Part shown: positions 10,210-19,944 of the stretch, one piece after another | Layout of the letters: each line of letters starts with the position of its first letter | Position numbering within the stretch: the stretch's first letter is position 1 | From: Staphylococcus devriesei | GTDB taxonomy: Bacteria; Bacillota; Bacilli; Staphylococcales; Staphylococcaceae | Direction: 5' to 3' | Assembly (NCBI RefSeq): GCF_002902625.1 | Contig: NZ_PPRG01000014.1 | Coordinates: forward strand, 1-55,624 | DNA: 55,624 nt | The notes under the pieces: model-generated | The model's database searches: none | What the model was told of the DNA's origin: nothing | The model's input: the letters and a program-made list of their open reading frames with translations, nothing else | Position numbers and translations under genes: made by a program

Positions 10210-10527
10210 ATGAAATCAATGCAAGATATGCAAAATGAAGTTGACGAATATATAGGCCAATTTAAAGCAGGTTATTTCTCTCCATTAGCCAATCTCGCAC
10301 GTTTAACAGAAGAGATCGGCGAATTAGCAAGAGAAATTAATCATTATCATGGTGAGAAGAAAAAGAAAGATTCTGAAGCTGATAATACGATTAAGGCTGA
10401 ACTAGGTGATAATCTATTCGTTTTACTTTGCATAGCTAACTCATTAGGAATAGATATGACCGAAAGTTTCAATGATACCATGCATAAATTCAATACTCGT
10501 GATAAATATCGCTTCGAGCGTAAATAA
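10210..10527 (+). CDS. MazG-like nucleotide pyrophosphohydrolase (YpjD-like)
   Basis: A 105-residue single-domain all-alpha NTP pyrophosphohydrolase. The metal-binding pattern is visible as TEEIGELAREI (E34, E35, E38) and AELGDN (E64, D67). Such enzymes hydrolyse nucleoside triphosphates to monophosphates, probably removing unwanted nucleotides; the substrate cannot be told from the sequence. Ribosome site AAAGGAG lies before the ATG. It follows a terminator, so it has its own promoter, and it leads into bshA 31 nt later. Confidence 0.85.
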   Translation: MKSMQDMQNEVDEYIGQFKAGYFSPLANLARLTEEIGELAREINHYHGEKKKKDSEADNTIKAELGDNLFVLLCIANSLGIDMTESFNDTMHKFNTRDKYRFERK

Positions 10528-10558
10528 AATAATAAAGAAAGAGAAGGAGGGCGCTATC

Positions 10559-11689
10559 ATGAAAATTGGTATAACGTGCTATCCCTCAATGGGCGGCTCA
10601 GGTATTATTGCCACAGAGTTAGGTATTAAAATGGCAGAAAGAGGTCATGACGTCCATTTCATCACTTCAAATATCCCATTTAGAATTCGGAAACCACTGC
10701 CGAATATTACATTTCATCAAGTAGAAGTGAATCAATACGCAGTGTTTCAATACCCTCCGTATGATATAACGTTAAGTACGAAAATATCAGAAGTTATTAA
10801 AGAATATGATTTAGATATATTGCATATGCACTATGCTGTTCCACATGCGATATGCGGTATTTTAGCGCGTCAAATGTCCGGTAAAGACATTAAAATAATG
10901 ACGACTTTACATGGAACTGACATTACAGTGCTTGGATATGATCATTCTCTAAAAGGAGCAATTAAGTTTGGTATTGAAAAAAGCGATATAGTCACAAGCG
11001 TGAGTCGTTCACTCGCTGAACAAACAAAATCAATTATTGAAACTGATAAAGAGATTGTTCCTATTTATAATTTTGTACGTGAAAATGAATTTCCTACACG
11101 TCGTGAAACAAAACTTAAAGAAGTATATGGAATTCAACCAGATGAGAAAGTACTTATCCATGTATCTAATTTTAGAAGAGTAAAACGTATAGATACAATT
11201 TTGGAAACTTTCGCAAAAGTACATAAACACATACCAAGTAAACTCTTGCTATTAGGTGAAGGACCAGAATTACTTGATATGCGTAAAATGGCTAGAGATT
11301 TAAATATTGAAGATAGCGTGCTATTTTTAGGTAAACAAGACCAAGTGAGTAAATTTTATCAATTATCAGATTTAGTTTTACTTTTAAGTGAAAAAGAAAG
11401 TTTTGGCCTTACTTTGCTTGAGGCAATGAAGACTGGTGTCGTACCAATAGGTTCTAATGCTGGTGGTATTAAAGAAGTTATTAAACATGAAGAAACGGGC
11501 TTTATCGTTGATATAGGTGATAGTGAAAATGCTAGTAAATACGCAATACAATTGCTTACTGATGACTCATTATATAAACAACTGCAACAAAATATGTTAC
11601 AAGATGTAAAAGAACGCTTTGGTTCAGAATTAATCACTGATCAATATGAAAATTATTATAGAAAAATGTTAAATCAAGATGAGGAATAA
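10559..11689 (+). CDS. bshA: N-acetyl-alpha-D-glucosaminyl L-malate synthase (bacillithiol synthesis)
   Basis: BshA is a GT4 glycosyltransferase that joins UDP-GlcNAc to L-malate, the first step to bacillithiol, the main thiol of these bacteria. The N-terminal donor-fold loop CYPSMGGSG and the GT4 signature ESFGLTLLEAMKTGVVPIGS are clear. The open frame extends upstream to 10472, but the ATG at 10559 after GAAGGAGGGCG is the start, giving 376 residues. It is followed by cca with one base between them. A bacilliredoxin gene (brxB) lies 24 kb away in this window. Confidence 0.93.
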   Translation: MKIGITCYPSMGGSGIIATELGIKMAERGHDVHFITSNIPFRIRKPLPNITFHQVEVNQYAVFQYPPYDITLSTKISEVIKEYDLDILHMHYAVPHAICGILARQMSGKDIKIMTTLHGTDITVLGYDHSLKGAIKFGIEKSDIVTSVSRSLAEQTKSIIETDKEIVPIYNFVRENEFPTRRETKLKEVYGIQPDEKVLIHVSNFRRVKRIDTILETFAKVHKHIPSKLLLLGEGPELLDMRKMARDLNIEDSVLFLGKQDQVSKFYQLSDLVLLLSEKESFGLTLLEAMKTGVVPIGSNAGGIKEVIKHEETGFIVDIGDSENASKYAIQLLTDDSLYKQLQQNMLQDVKERFGSELITDQYENYYRKMLNQDEE

Positions 11690-11690
11690 T

Positions 11691-12893
11691 ATGGGAATAG
11701 AACTATTTGAGAAAGCGCAGCCCATTTTAGAAACAATAGAAGATAATGAGTTTAAGGCTTATTTTGTAGGCGGTTCTGTTAGGGATTATTTAATGGATAG
11801 AGCAATTCATGATATCGATATTACTACTAGTGCAACACCTGATGAAGTAGAAGAGATGTTTGATAAGACAATACCGATTGGCAAAGAACATGGCACGATT
11901 AATGTAGTCTATAACAATGAAAATTATGAAGTAACAACTTTTAGAGCAGAAGCTGAATATTTAGACCACCGTAGACCAAGCGAGGTTTATTTTGTTCGAG
12001 ACTTAAAAGAAGATTTACAACGACGAGACTTTACGATTAATGCGATAGCCATGGATAGATACTATAAAGTTTACGATTATTTTGATGGTCAAAGAGATAT
12101 TAATCAACAAAGAATTCGTACTGTTGGTAATGCTCAAGAACGTTTCAGTGAAGATGCTTTGCGTATTATTAGAGGATTACGTTTTCAAGCTCAACTTGGA
12201 TTTTCATTAGATGAGGCTACTTATTCTGCAATGCAAGATCAAATTGCAGATATTGAACATCTTTCAATTGAACGGATTATAGTAGAATTTAAAAAGCTAA
12301 TCAAAGGTAAAAATGTGAGTCAAAGTTATCGTAATTCTCTAAACTTAAGTTTATTTGACTACGTTCCATTTTTCAAAGAAATAGATATGTCAGAAACTAC
12401 CATCACAATGCCTATATCCTTTGAAATATGGCTAGCAATTCTTATGGCAAAAAGTCAATCTGAACTTTCTTTAGCAATACTCAAACTTAGTAACAAAGAA
12501 AAAAGTATGATTCAGTTATATAAAAAGATTATCTTAGAACTACCGAACGTTAATAGTAAGGACGCTTTTAGAATTTTTGTGTATGATTACGGCGAGCAAA
12601 ACATTTTAGAGATATTTTCAATTCAATCATTATTAACACTGAATAATTTAGCCATATCCTCACCACTTATCGTTAATGCGAAATCAATTAATGAAGTAGC
12701 ACAGCAACTTCCTATACATGAACGTAAAGAAATGAATATAAATGGTGGAGATTTATTAAATTATTTTCATAAGAAAAGTGGACCTTGGTTAAAAGAAGTA
12801 CTTCGTGAAATTGAGTGTGCTATTATAACTAACAAAGTTCAAAATGTGAAAAAAGAAATTTTGGAATGGGTGAAGGATAATGTCAAAATATAG
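11691..12893 (+). CDS. cca: CCA-adding tRNA nucleotidyltransferase
   Basis: Cca adds or repairs the CCA end of tRNAs. It is a class II polymerase-beta superfamily enzyme: GGSVRD at 27-32, catalytic carboxylates in DIDITT (41-46), then RRDFTINAIA and the template-side ERFSEDALRIIRGLRF. The ATG at 11691, just after the bshA stop, is chosen over the ATG at 11679 inside bshA because the ribosome site GAGGA is at 11681-11685. The 400-residue length is normal. It overlaps birA by 14 nt. Confidence 0.94.
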   Translation: MGIELFEKAQPILETIEDNEFKAYFVGGSVRDYLMDRAIHDIDITTSATPDEVEEMFDKTIPIGKEHGTINVVYNNENYEVTTFRAEAEYLDHRRPSEVYFVRDLKEDLQRRDFTINAIAMDRYYKVYDYFDGQRDINQQRIRTVGNAQERFSEDALRIIRGLRFQAQLGFSLDEATYSAMQDQIADIEHLSIERIIVEFKKLIKGKNVSQSYRNSLNLSLFDYVPFFKEIDMSETTITMPISFEIWLAILMAKSQSELSLAILKLSNKEKSMIQLYKKIILELPNVNSKDAFRIFVYDYGEQNILEIFSIQSLLTLNNLAISSPLIVNAKSINEVAQQLPIHERKEMNINGGDLLNYFHKKSGPWLKEVLREIECAIITNKVQNVKKEILEWVKDNVKI

Positions 12894-13851
12894 CCAAGAT
12901 GTTATTAAAATACTTTATACGCATCAATCAGAATATATTTCAGGACAAGATATTGCGGATGAATTACATATCTCAAGAGCTGCTGTTAAAAAGGTGATAG
13001 ACCAATTAAAGGCAGACGGTTGCCAAATAGACTCTATTAATCATAAGGGACATCAATTAAACCAATTGGCTGACCAATGGTATAGTGGGATTGTGTCGCA
13101 TATTTTAAGCGATAATCAGCTTGTTACATCTATCAATGTGTATGATACTGTAGAGTCTACTCAAACAATTGCTAAGCAAGCGTTAGTTGGAAATAATGAT
13201 ACTATGATTATCTTAAGTGATGAACAAACTAAAGGACGTGGCCGCTTCAATCGTAATTGGGCATCGTCGAAAGGAAAAGGGCTATGGATGTCATTAGTGC
13301 TAAGACCTCATATACCGTTCTCTATGATTCCAAAATTTAACCTATTCATTGCATTAGGTATTAAAGAAGTGATTCAACAATTTTCTAAAGATAAAGTAGC
13401 AATTAAATGGCCTAATGATATTTATATTAATGATAAAAAAGTGTGTGGATTTTTAACAGAAATGGTGGCGAATTATGATTCAATAGAAGCCATTATATGT
13501 GGAACTGGAATCAACTTAAATCACTTAGCGGAAGACTTTTCAGAAGATATACAACATAGAGCAACAAGTATCCGAATGCATAGTGATGAAAAAATAAACC
13601 GCTATGATTTTTTAAAAGTGCTTATTTCAGCTATCGAAAAGCGTTACAACCAATTTTTAAACCAGCCATTTGAATCAATTAGAGACGAGTATATTGAAGC
13701 TTCAAATATTTGGCAACGAAAATTGAAATTCACTGAGAATAAAAAACAATTTATCGGCGAGGCGATTGATATTGATAACGATGGCTTCTTAATGGTTAAA
13801 GATGAAAATAATCAGATAAGACGTCTTATTAGTGCCGATATCGAAATATAA
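12880..13851 (+). CDS. birA: Biotin protein ligase and biotin operon repressor
   Basis: BirA attaches biotin to carboxylases and, with its DNA-binding domain, represses biotin genes. A winged helix-turn-helix lies at about 18-45 (SGQDIADELHISRAAVKKVI). The catalytic domain has the biotinyl-AMP loop GRGR (119-122), KWPND (176-180) and a lysine in DKKVCGFL. The presence of the helix-turn-helix marks it as the bifunctional class. The ribosome site GTGAAGGAT lies inside cca, and the overlap implies translational coupling. Confidence 0.94.
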   Translation: MSKYSQDVIKILYTHQSEYISGQDIADELHISRAAVKKVIDQLKADGCQIDSINHKGHQLNQLADQWYSGIVSHILSDNQLVTSINVYDTVESTQTIAKQALVGNNDTMIILSDEQTKGRGRFNRNWASSKGKGLWMSLVLRPHIPFSMIPKFNLFIALGIKEVIQQFSKDKVAIKWPNDIYINDKKVCGFLTEMVANYDSIEAIICGTGINLNHLAEDFSEDIQHRATSIRMHSDEKINRYDFLKVLISAIEKRYNQFLNQPFESIRDEYIEASNIWQRKLKFTENKKQFIGEAIDIDNDGFLMVKDENNQIRRLISADIEI

Positions 13852-13883
13852 AAAGAAACACATGAAGATAAGGAGAGTTTATT

Positions 13884-16586
13884 ATGGCAAATACTAGTTT
13901 TGCGGTAGTAGATTTAGAAACGACCGGAAACCAACTCGATTACGATGAAATTATACAAATTGGTATTACGTTTGTACGTGATAATAAAATATCTGGCACA
14001 TATCACTCAATGATTCGTACCGATTTAGAAATCCCGCCATTTATACAAGCTCTAACATCAATTGAAGAAACAATGTTAGAACAAGCCCCTTATTTTCACG
14101 AAGTAGCGAACGAAATTTATAATCAACTTAAAGATTGTATATTCGTTGCACATAATGTAGATTTTGATTTAAATTTTTTGAAAAAAGCTTTTAAAAAAAA
14201 TAATATTACTTTCCAGCCTAAAAAGGTTCTTGATACATTAGAACTTTTTAAAATCGCATTTCCTACTGATAAAAGTTACCAACTTAGCGAATTAGCAGAA
14301 GCACATAATATCCCATTAGTAAATGCACATAGAGCTGATGAAGATGCTACCACAACTGCTTATTTAATGATTAAAGCTTTTAAAAAGTTTGAAACACTGC
14401 CATTGGATACCTTAAAGCAACTATATTATTTGAGTAAGAATCTCAAGTATGATTTGTTTAATATTTTATTTGAAATGGTAAGACACCATAATCAATCTAG
14501 TTTAGATGACAAATATGGACAATTCGAACAAATTATTTATAAAAAACAAGTTGATTTAAAAGCTCCTCAAACTAAATTTAACGGTTCATTAAAACAACTA
14601 TATTCAAGAGTTACAGATGCGTTGAACCTTACGTACCGACCTCAACAACTCTATTTAGCTGAAATTATTTTAGAGCAACTAATGCATAATGATAAAGCTA
14701 TGATTGAAGCACCACTAGGAAGTGGAAAATCTCTCGCTTATTTAATTGCCGCTTTGATGTATAACATTGAAACAGGACGCCATGTAATGATTTCCACGAA
14801 TACTAAATTGTTGCAAAATCAATTATTACAAAAAGATATACCTAGCTTGAACAAAGCGTTAAATTTTAAAATTAATGCTGCTTTAATTAAAAGTAAAAAT
14901 GAATATATATCACTTGGTTTAATTAGCCAAATACTAAAAGATGAGACCTTAAATTATGAAGTTAACATTTTAAAAATGCAGTTACTTATTTGGATTACTG
15001 AAACCACTACTGGCGACGTCCAAGATTTAAATCTAAAAGGTGGTCAAAAAATGTATTTTGACCAAAAAGTTGAAACGTATGTCCCTGTTAGACATGATAT
15101 ACATTACTATAATTATATAAAACGTAACGCTCATAATATTCAAATTGGAATTACGAATCATGCTCATTTAATACATTCAGATTATGAAAATTCAATTTAC
15201 CAACTATTTGATGATTGTATTATTGACGAGGCGCATCGTCTACCTGACTATGCATTAAACCAAGTGACCAATGAACTCAGTTATTCAGATTTAAAATATC
15301 AATTAGGTCTAATTGGTAAAAATGAAAATGAACGACTTCTACATGCCATTGATACATTAGAACAACGTCGTATATTAGAACGCTTAGATATAGCTCCAAT
15401 TGATGTATTTGCTTTGAAAGCAAATATCAATGAAATACATGAATTAAATGAACGACTATTCAATAATCTATATACTATTATTAAAAATTCTGATGTTCAC
15501 GATGATGATAGCCATCGCTATCATTATGTGTTCGAATTTGACACAACTCAAATACTTCATGATTTACATGCGATCGTTGATAAAATCAATAAGACATTAG
15601 AGATTTTCAATGGCATGAATCATAAAACAATAAAAACAATGCGTAAGCAATTATTGTATATCAACAATAACTACAGAAATATTGAACAAAGCTTAAAAGC
15701 CCAACATACTGCTTATCTATCTATTAAAAATTTAGCTCAGAAATCTACCATACGATTAATCGTCAAAGATTATGACGTGAAAGATGTTTTAACTACTAGA
15801 GTCTTAGATAAGTTCAATTCTTTAACTTTTATTTCTGGTACTTTAACTTTCAATCGTTCTTTCGATGCGTTTAAAAATTGGTTTAACGAGGATATTCACT
15901 TTAACACGTATCAAGTTCAATCACCACTTTCCAAACACAACAACACGAATGTTTATATACCAAGTGATGTGGCTTCATATAACTTTAAGAATATCGATGA
16001 TTACGTTGCGTCTATAGTAGACTATCTTCAAGAATATATCACTATAACTGAATCTAAGTGCTTAGTGCTTTTCACAAGCTATCGCATGATGCTTATGGTT
16101 CAGGAATTGTTAAATGAGTTACCTGCATTTGAGGATTACGTTGTCCTTACACAACAACAAAATCAAAACTATAAGATTGTTCAGCAATTTAATAACTTTG
16201 AAAAATCAATATTACTTGGTACTTCTACTTTCTTTGAAGGTTTTGATTATCAAGCTAAAGGCGTAAAGTGTGTCATGATCGCGAAATTGCCATTTATGAA
16301 TAAATATAATACAAAACACTGGTTAATGAATTCTGAATTTGAATCTACATTTAAAGATTATGTATTACCTGATGCTGTGACACGATTTAGACAAGGTTTA
16401 GGTCGTTTAATTCGCAATGAAAATGATAAGGGGTTAATCGTCTCTTTCGATGATCGACTTGTGAATAGTAATTACAAGAATTTTTTCGCTCAAACTCTTG
16501 AAAATTATAGCCAGAAAAAGGGCGATATCAAACAATTTAGTAAGTTACTACAAAAAATACAACAGGACATTAATAAAAATAGCTAG
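13884..16586 (+). CDS. dinG: DinG-family protein with N-terminal 3'-5' exonuclease
   Basis: A 900-residue fusion of a DEDDh exonuclease (D10 and E12 in [15 protein letters not shown] near residue 150) with a superfamily 2 helicase core. Walker A is in APLGSGKS near 275-284, IIDEAH near 447 and the late motif [10 protein letters not shown] near 835. The four-cysteine cluster of Gram-negative DinG is not seen between Walker A and DEAH. The S. aureus homologue has been reported as an exonuclease rather than a helicase. It probably acts in DNA repair. It has ribosome site AAGGAG and lies 32 nt after birA. Confidence 0.9.
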   Translation: MANTSFAVVDLETTGNQLDYDEIIQIGITFVRDNKISGTYHSMIRTDLEIPPFIQALTSIEETMLEQAPYFHEVANEIYNQLKDCIFVAHNVDFDLNFLKKAFKKNNITFQPKKVLDTLELFKIAFPTDKSYQLSELAEAHNIPLVNAHRADEDATTTAYLMIKAFKKFETLPLDTLKQLYYLSKNLKYDLFNILFEMVRHHNQSSLDDKYGQFEQIIYKKQVDLKAPQTKFNGSLKQLYSRVTDALNLTYRPQQLYLAEIILEQLMHNDKAMIEAPLGSGKSLAYLIAALMYNIETGRHVMISTNTKLLQNQLLQKDIPSLNKALNFKINAALIKSKNEYISLGLISQILKDETLNYEVNILKMQLLIWITETTTGDVQDLNLKGGQKMYFDQKVETYVPVRHDIHYYNYIKRNAHNIQIGITNHAHLIHSDYENSIYQLFDDCIIDEAHRLPDYALNQVTNELSYSDLKYQLGLIGKNENERLLHAIDTLEQRRILERLDIAPIDVFALKANINEIHELNERLFNNLYTIIKNSDVHDDDSHRYHYVFEFDTTQILHDLHAIVDKINKTLEIFNGMNHKTIKTMRKQLLYINNNYRNIEQSLKAQHTAYLSIKNLAQKSTIRLIVKDYDVKDVLTTRVLDKFNSLTFISGTLTFNRSFDAFKNWFNEDIHFNTYQVQSPLSKHNNTNVYIPSDVASYNFKNIDDYVASIVDYLQEYITITESKCLVLFTSYRMMLMVQELLNELPAFEDYVVLTQQQNQNYKIVQQFNNFEKSILLGTSTFFEGFDYQAKGVKCVMIAKLPFMNKYNTKHWLMNSEFESTFKDYVLPDAVTRFRQGLGRLIRNENDKGLIVSFDDRLVNSNYKNFFAQTLENYSQKKGDIKQFSKLLQKIQQDINKNS

Positions 16587-16627
16587 CATTTAAGTGATAA
16601 TACGTATTCAATACGTTCATGTGCTAG
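16583..16627. repeat. Nested palindrome between dinG and asnS
   Basis: The outer arms CTAGCA (16583-16588) and TGCTAG (16622-16627) enclose a perfect palindrome ACGTATT-C-AATACGT at 16602-16616. It starts at the dinG stop codon. It may act as a 3' hairpin, but there is no adjoining run of Ts. Confidence 0.5.
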
Positions 16628-16643
16628 AACTTCATTATCTATT

Positions 16644-16671
16644 TTGTTAAAATAAATAGGTATTGTATATA
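16644..16671 (+). promoter_or_regulatory. Promoter of asnS
   Basis: TTGTTA at 16644-16649 and TATATA at 16666-16671 are separated by 16 bp, giving a plausible sigma-A promoter 27 bp before the asnS start codon. Confidence 0.5.
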
Positions 16672-16697
16672 AAGAAATTTCAATTAGGAGATTGGTT

Positions 16698-17990
16698 ATG
16701 AAAACAACGATTAAACAAGCAAAACAATATCTTAACCAAGAAGTGACAATTGGCGCTTGGTTAACTAATAAACGTTCTAGTGGTAAAATTGCCTTCTTAC
16801 AATTGCGTGATGGCAGTGGATTTATGCAAGGAGTAGTAGTTAAGTCAGAAGTTGATGAAGAAACTTTCCAATTAGCTAAAGAGGTTACTCAAGAATCATC
16901 ATTATACGTGACAGGGGTTATTACAGAAGATAATCGCTCAGATTTAGGTTATGAAATGCAAGTTAAATCAATAGAGGTCATCCATGAAGCACATGATTAT
17001 CCGATTACTCCAAAAAATCATGGTACCGAATTCTTAATGGATCATCGTCATTTATGGTTACGTTCTAAAAAACAACATGCAGTTATGAAAATTAGAAATG
17101 AAATTATTAGAGCAACATATGAATTCTTTAACGACAATGGATTTACTAAAATAGATCCTCCGATTTTAACTGCAAGTGCACCAGAAGGTACAAGTGAATT
17201 ATTCCATACAAAGTATTTTGATGAAGATGCTTTCTTATCACAAAGTGGTCAATTATACATGGAAGCTGCTGCTATGGCACATGGCCGTGTGTTCTCATTC
17301 GGGCCTACTTTTAGAGCAGAAAAATCTAAAACACGACGTCATTTAATTGAATTCTGGATGATTGAACCTGAAATGGCGTTTACAAATCATGCTGAAAGTT
17401 TAGAAGTACAAGAACAATACGTTACACACGTTGTTCAGTCAGTTCTGAAAAATTGTAAATTAGAGTTAAAAGCGTTAGATAGAGATACAAGTAAATTAGA
17501 AAAAGTAGCAGCACCATTCCCAAGAATTTCTTATGATGATGCAGTTAAATTCTTAAAAGAAGAAGGATTTGATGATATTGAATGGGGCGAAGATTTCGGT
17601 GCGCCTCATGAAACAGCTATTGCTAATCACTACGATTTACCAGTATTTATCACAAATTATCCAACTAAAATTAAACCATTTTATATGCAACCAAATCCTG
17701 AGAATGAAGATACGGTATTATGTGCGGATTTAATTGCGCCAGAAGGTTACGGTGAAATTATTGGTGGTTCTGAACGTATTAACGATTTAGAATTACTAGA
17801 ACAACGTATTGATGAACATCATTTAGACCCTGAGAGTTATAACTACTATTTAGATTTACGCCGTTATGGTAGTGTACCTCATAGTGGATTTGGATTAGGT
17901 TTAGAACGTACTGTAGCTTGGATTTCAGGTGTTGATCATGTAAGAGAAACATCTCCATTCCCACGTTTATTAAATCGTTTATATCCATAA
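16698..17990 (+). CDS. asnS: Asparaginyl-tRNA synthetase
   Basis: AsnS charges tRNA-Asn with asparagine. An N-terminal OB-fold anticodon-binding domain (about 1-110, [20 protein letters not shown]) precedes the class II catalytic core. Motif 2 ([19 protein letters not shown]) and motif 3 ([15 protein letters not shown]) are clear. The IEPEMAF context and the 430-residue length fit AsnRS rather than AspRS. The frame opens at a TTG at 16692, but the ATG at 16698, 7 nt from TAGGAG, is the start. It has its own promoter and a hairpin after it. Confidence 0.95.
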   Translation: MKTTIKQAKQYLNQEVTIGAWLTNKRSSGKIAFLQLRDGSGFMQGVVVKSEVDEETFQLAKEVTQESSLYVTGVITEDNRSDLGYEMQVKSIEVIHEAHDYPITPKNHGTEFLMDHRHLWLRSKKQHAVMKIRNEIIRATYEFFNDNGFTKIDPPILTASAPEGTSELFHTKYFDEDAFLSQSGQLYMEAAAMAHGRVFSFGPTFRAEKSKTRRHLIEFWMIEPEMAFTNHAESLEVQEQYVTHVVQSVLKNCKLELKALDRDTSKLEKVAAPFPRISYDDAVKFLKEEGFDDIEWGEDFGAPHETAIANHYDLPVFITNYPTKIKPFYMQPNPENEDTVLCADLIAPEGYGEIIGGSERINDLELLEQRIDEHHLDPESYNYYLDLRRYGSVPHSGFGLGLERTVAWISGVDHVRETSPFPRLLNRLYP

Positions 17991-18006
17991 GATTTATTTA
18001 ATATTG

Positions 18007-18042
18007 GAGCCTGGGACATTTATATTGAAATGTTCTAGGCTC
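18007..18042 (+). terminator. Hairpin after asnS
   Basis: A 15-bp stem with two G-U pairs (18007-18021 with 18028-18042) has arms GAGCCT/AGGCTC and a GGGACATTT core. The T-run is weak (CATTCATTT). The core wording GGGACA is common in staphylococcal intergenic repeats. Confidence 0.6.
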
Positions 18043-18127
18043 ATTCATTTAGGAATAGATAATTCAACAAACGTTAATTATTACTTTTAAACTATTTGTA
18101 GATATTTATTCAAAAGGAGGTAATATC

Positions 18128-18814
18128 TTGGATAAATTGCAACTTAAAACTCGTCCAGTCGTAGTTAGACGAGAATTATTTGATCATTATGATGAATTAG
18201 GACTGTCCGAGAAAGATTTAGTCATTTTAATTAAATTAATATATGCCTCTGAAACATCAAATAAGCAACCATCAATTGAATTTTTAAAAAGAGGTTCTAA
18301 CATGGAACCCCGCGAAGTAACTTCTATCATCCAACATTTAATCCAACGGGATTTATTACAACTTCAAGTAAAAAAGGATGAAGAAGGCAAATTTACAGAA
18401 TACATGAATTTAGATAGTTTTTATGACAAATTAAATAAAATATTAATTCAAGTAGAAACAGATAATAAGCACTCAGCCTCTCAACAACATTTCAAAGACT
18501 TATTTCAATATATTGAACAATTATTCGCTAGACCTCTGTCACCTTATGAAATCGAAACTTTAAATCAATGGATAGATGTTGATCAACACGATTTTTCATT
18601 AATACGTGCTGCGTTAGATGAGGCTTATAGTCATGATAAACTTAGTTTTAAATACGTTGACCGTATATTATTAAACTGGAAGAAAAATAACGTTACGACT
18701 ACTGAAGAATCCAAAAAAATAAGAGAAAAATTCAATCAACCTAAAATGAAACACACTGTGCCACATGTTCCTAAATTTGACTGGTTAAATGGAGAGAATA
18801 TAGATGATAAGTAA
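18128..18814 (+). CDS. dnaD: DnaD replication initiation protein
   Basis: DnaD helps load the replicative helicase at the origin and at restart sites in Firmicutes, together with DnaB and DnaI. The 228-residue protein has the N-terminal winged-helix DDBH1 region (about 1-100) and the C-terminal DDBH2 region (about 125-195) with the family pattern YVDRILLNWKKNNV. The start is a TTG, 7 nt after a perfect AAAGGAGG. It overlaps nth by 11 nt, the same pairing as in Bacillus. Confidence 0.92.
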   Translation: MDKLQLKTRPVVVRRELFDHYDELGLSEKDLVILIKLIYASETSNKQPSIEFLKRGSNMEPREVTSIIQHLIQRDLLQLQVKKDEEGKFTEYMNLDSFYDKLNKILIQVETDNKHSASQQHFKDLFQYIEQLFARPLSPYEIETLNQWIDVDQHDFSLIRAALDEAYSHDKLSFKYVDRILLNWKKNNVTTTEESKKIREKFNQPKMKHTVPHVPKFDWLNGENIDDK

Positions 18815-19463
18815 GAAAAAGGCGCTTGAAATGATTGATGTTATTGCCGATATGTTTCCTGATGCGCAATGTGAATTAAAACATGATAATGCTTTTGAAT
18901 TAACGATTGCTGTGCTACTCTCTGCTCAATGTACCGATAACTTGGTGAATAAGGTCACGCGTACACTTTTCAAAAAATATAAAACGCCTGAAGATTATCT
19001 AAATGTAGATATTGAAGTATTGCAAGAAGATATACGCTCTATTGGTTTATATCGTAATAAATCTAAAAATATACAAAAACTTTGTCGTTCTCTTTTAGAT
19101 AAATTTGATGGGCATATACCTCAAACGCACAAAGAACTTGAAAGTCTTGCAGGAGTTGGACGTAAAACTGCAAATGTAGTGATGAGCGTGGCGTTTGATG
19201 AACCTTCATTAGCAGTAGATACGCATGTTGAACGTGTCTCTAAAAGATTAGGTATTAATCGATGGAAAGATAATGTCACTCAAGTTGAAGATAGATTATG
19301 CGATATTATCCCCCGTGAACGATGGAGTAAAAGTCATCATCAACTAATCTTTTTCGGTCGTTATCACTGTATTGCTCGTAAGCCTAAATGCGATATTTGT
19401 CCTCTACTAGAAGATTGTAGAGAAGGGCAAAAGCGTATGAAAGCACAATTAAAGGAAGCTTGA
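18804..19463 (+). CDS. nth: Endonuclease III
   Basis: Nth is a DNA glycosylase and AP lyase that removes oxidised pyrimidines. The helix-hairpin-helix LAGVGRKTANVV carries the catalytic lysine K121, and AVDTHV carries D139. The iron-sulfur ligands are C189, C196, C199 and C205 in the standard C-x6-C-x2-C-x5-C spacing. The 219-residue length is normal. Translation starts within the end of dnaD, and the next gene follows after 4 nt. Confidence 0.96.
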   Translation: MISKKKALEMIDVIADMFPDAQCELKHDNAFELTIAVLLSAQCTDNLVNKVTRTLFKKYKTPEDYLNVDIEVLQEDIRSIGLYRNKSKNIQKLCRSLLDKFDGHIPQTHKELESLAGVGRKTANVVMSVAFDEPSLAVDTHVERVSKRLGINRWKDNVTQVEDRLCDIIPRERWSKSHHQLIFFGRYHCIARKPKCDICPLLEDCREGQKRMKAQLKEA

Positions 19464-19467
19464 TAAG

Positions 19468-19797
19468 ATGATTAATAAACAAGAATTTGAAGATATTGAA
19501 GCACAACTTGATATGTTTTCTAGTCAAAGAGCTTTGAAAAGTCCTGAAGCTAAACCTATAATTGATAACTATTTTGAACTTATTATTCAATTTTTTAAAC
19601 AGATTAATGAAATTGAATATATTAATTTCGAAGATTTAGATGAATACCCGGTCGTCCCTATGAATTTTGAAGAACGGTACAACTATATGCTAGCTAGAAA
19701 ATATCACTTTATGGGTTATAGCCAGATGAAAACATTGAAAAATGAACTAATAAAAATGAATGCTTCCTATCAAATTAGAAAAAAACGACGTAAATAA
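19468..19797 (+). CDS. YpoC-like conserved protein
   Basis: A 109-residue acidic N-terminal region (FEDIEAQLDMF) is followed by a basic tail (IRKKRRK). It has no recognisable catalytic motif. Its place directly after dnaD-nth and before the penicillin-binding protein matches ypoC in Bacillus, which is the basis of the name. Function is unknown. It lies 4 nt after nth and ends at a long hairpin shared with the convergent pbp2 side. Confidence 0.7.
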   Translation: MINKQEFEDIEAQLDMFSSQRALKSPEAKPIIDNYFELIIQFFKQINEIEYINFEDLDEYPVVPMNFEERYNYMLARKYHFMGYSQMKTLKNELIKMNASYQIRKKRRK

Positions 19798-19801
19798 AAA
19801 G

Positions 19802-19880
19802 AAAGCTTTTTACAATAACAACATGCATTGAGAGCAGTAGGTTTCCATGTCGTGATATTATTGTAAAAAGCTTTTTTCGT
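19802..19880 (+). terminator. Long hairpin terminator after the YpoC-like gene
   Basis: A perfect 17-bp stem (19802-19818 with 19858-19874) encloses a 39-nt loop with an inner ACATG/CATGT pair, and Ts follow (19872-19877). The unusually long loop leaves room for extra structure. Confidence 0.8.
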
Positions 19881-19897
19881 TTATATATTTTCCATCG

Positions 19898-19932
19898 AAA
19901 AAGGAGCCTAAGCGCAATGCTTAAGCTCCTTT
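19898..19932 (-). terminator. Terminator of recU-pbp2
   Basis: Read on the minus strand, a 14-bp stem with one mismatch (19900-19913 with 19919-19932) runs into a T-run made by the A-tract at 19898-19902. It lies 12 nt after the pbp2 stop. Confidence 0.85.
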
Positions 19933-19944
19933 AGTTATGCTATT

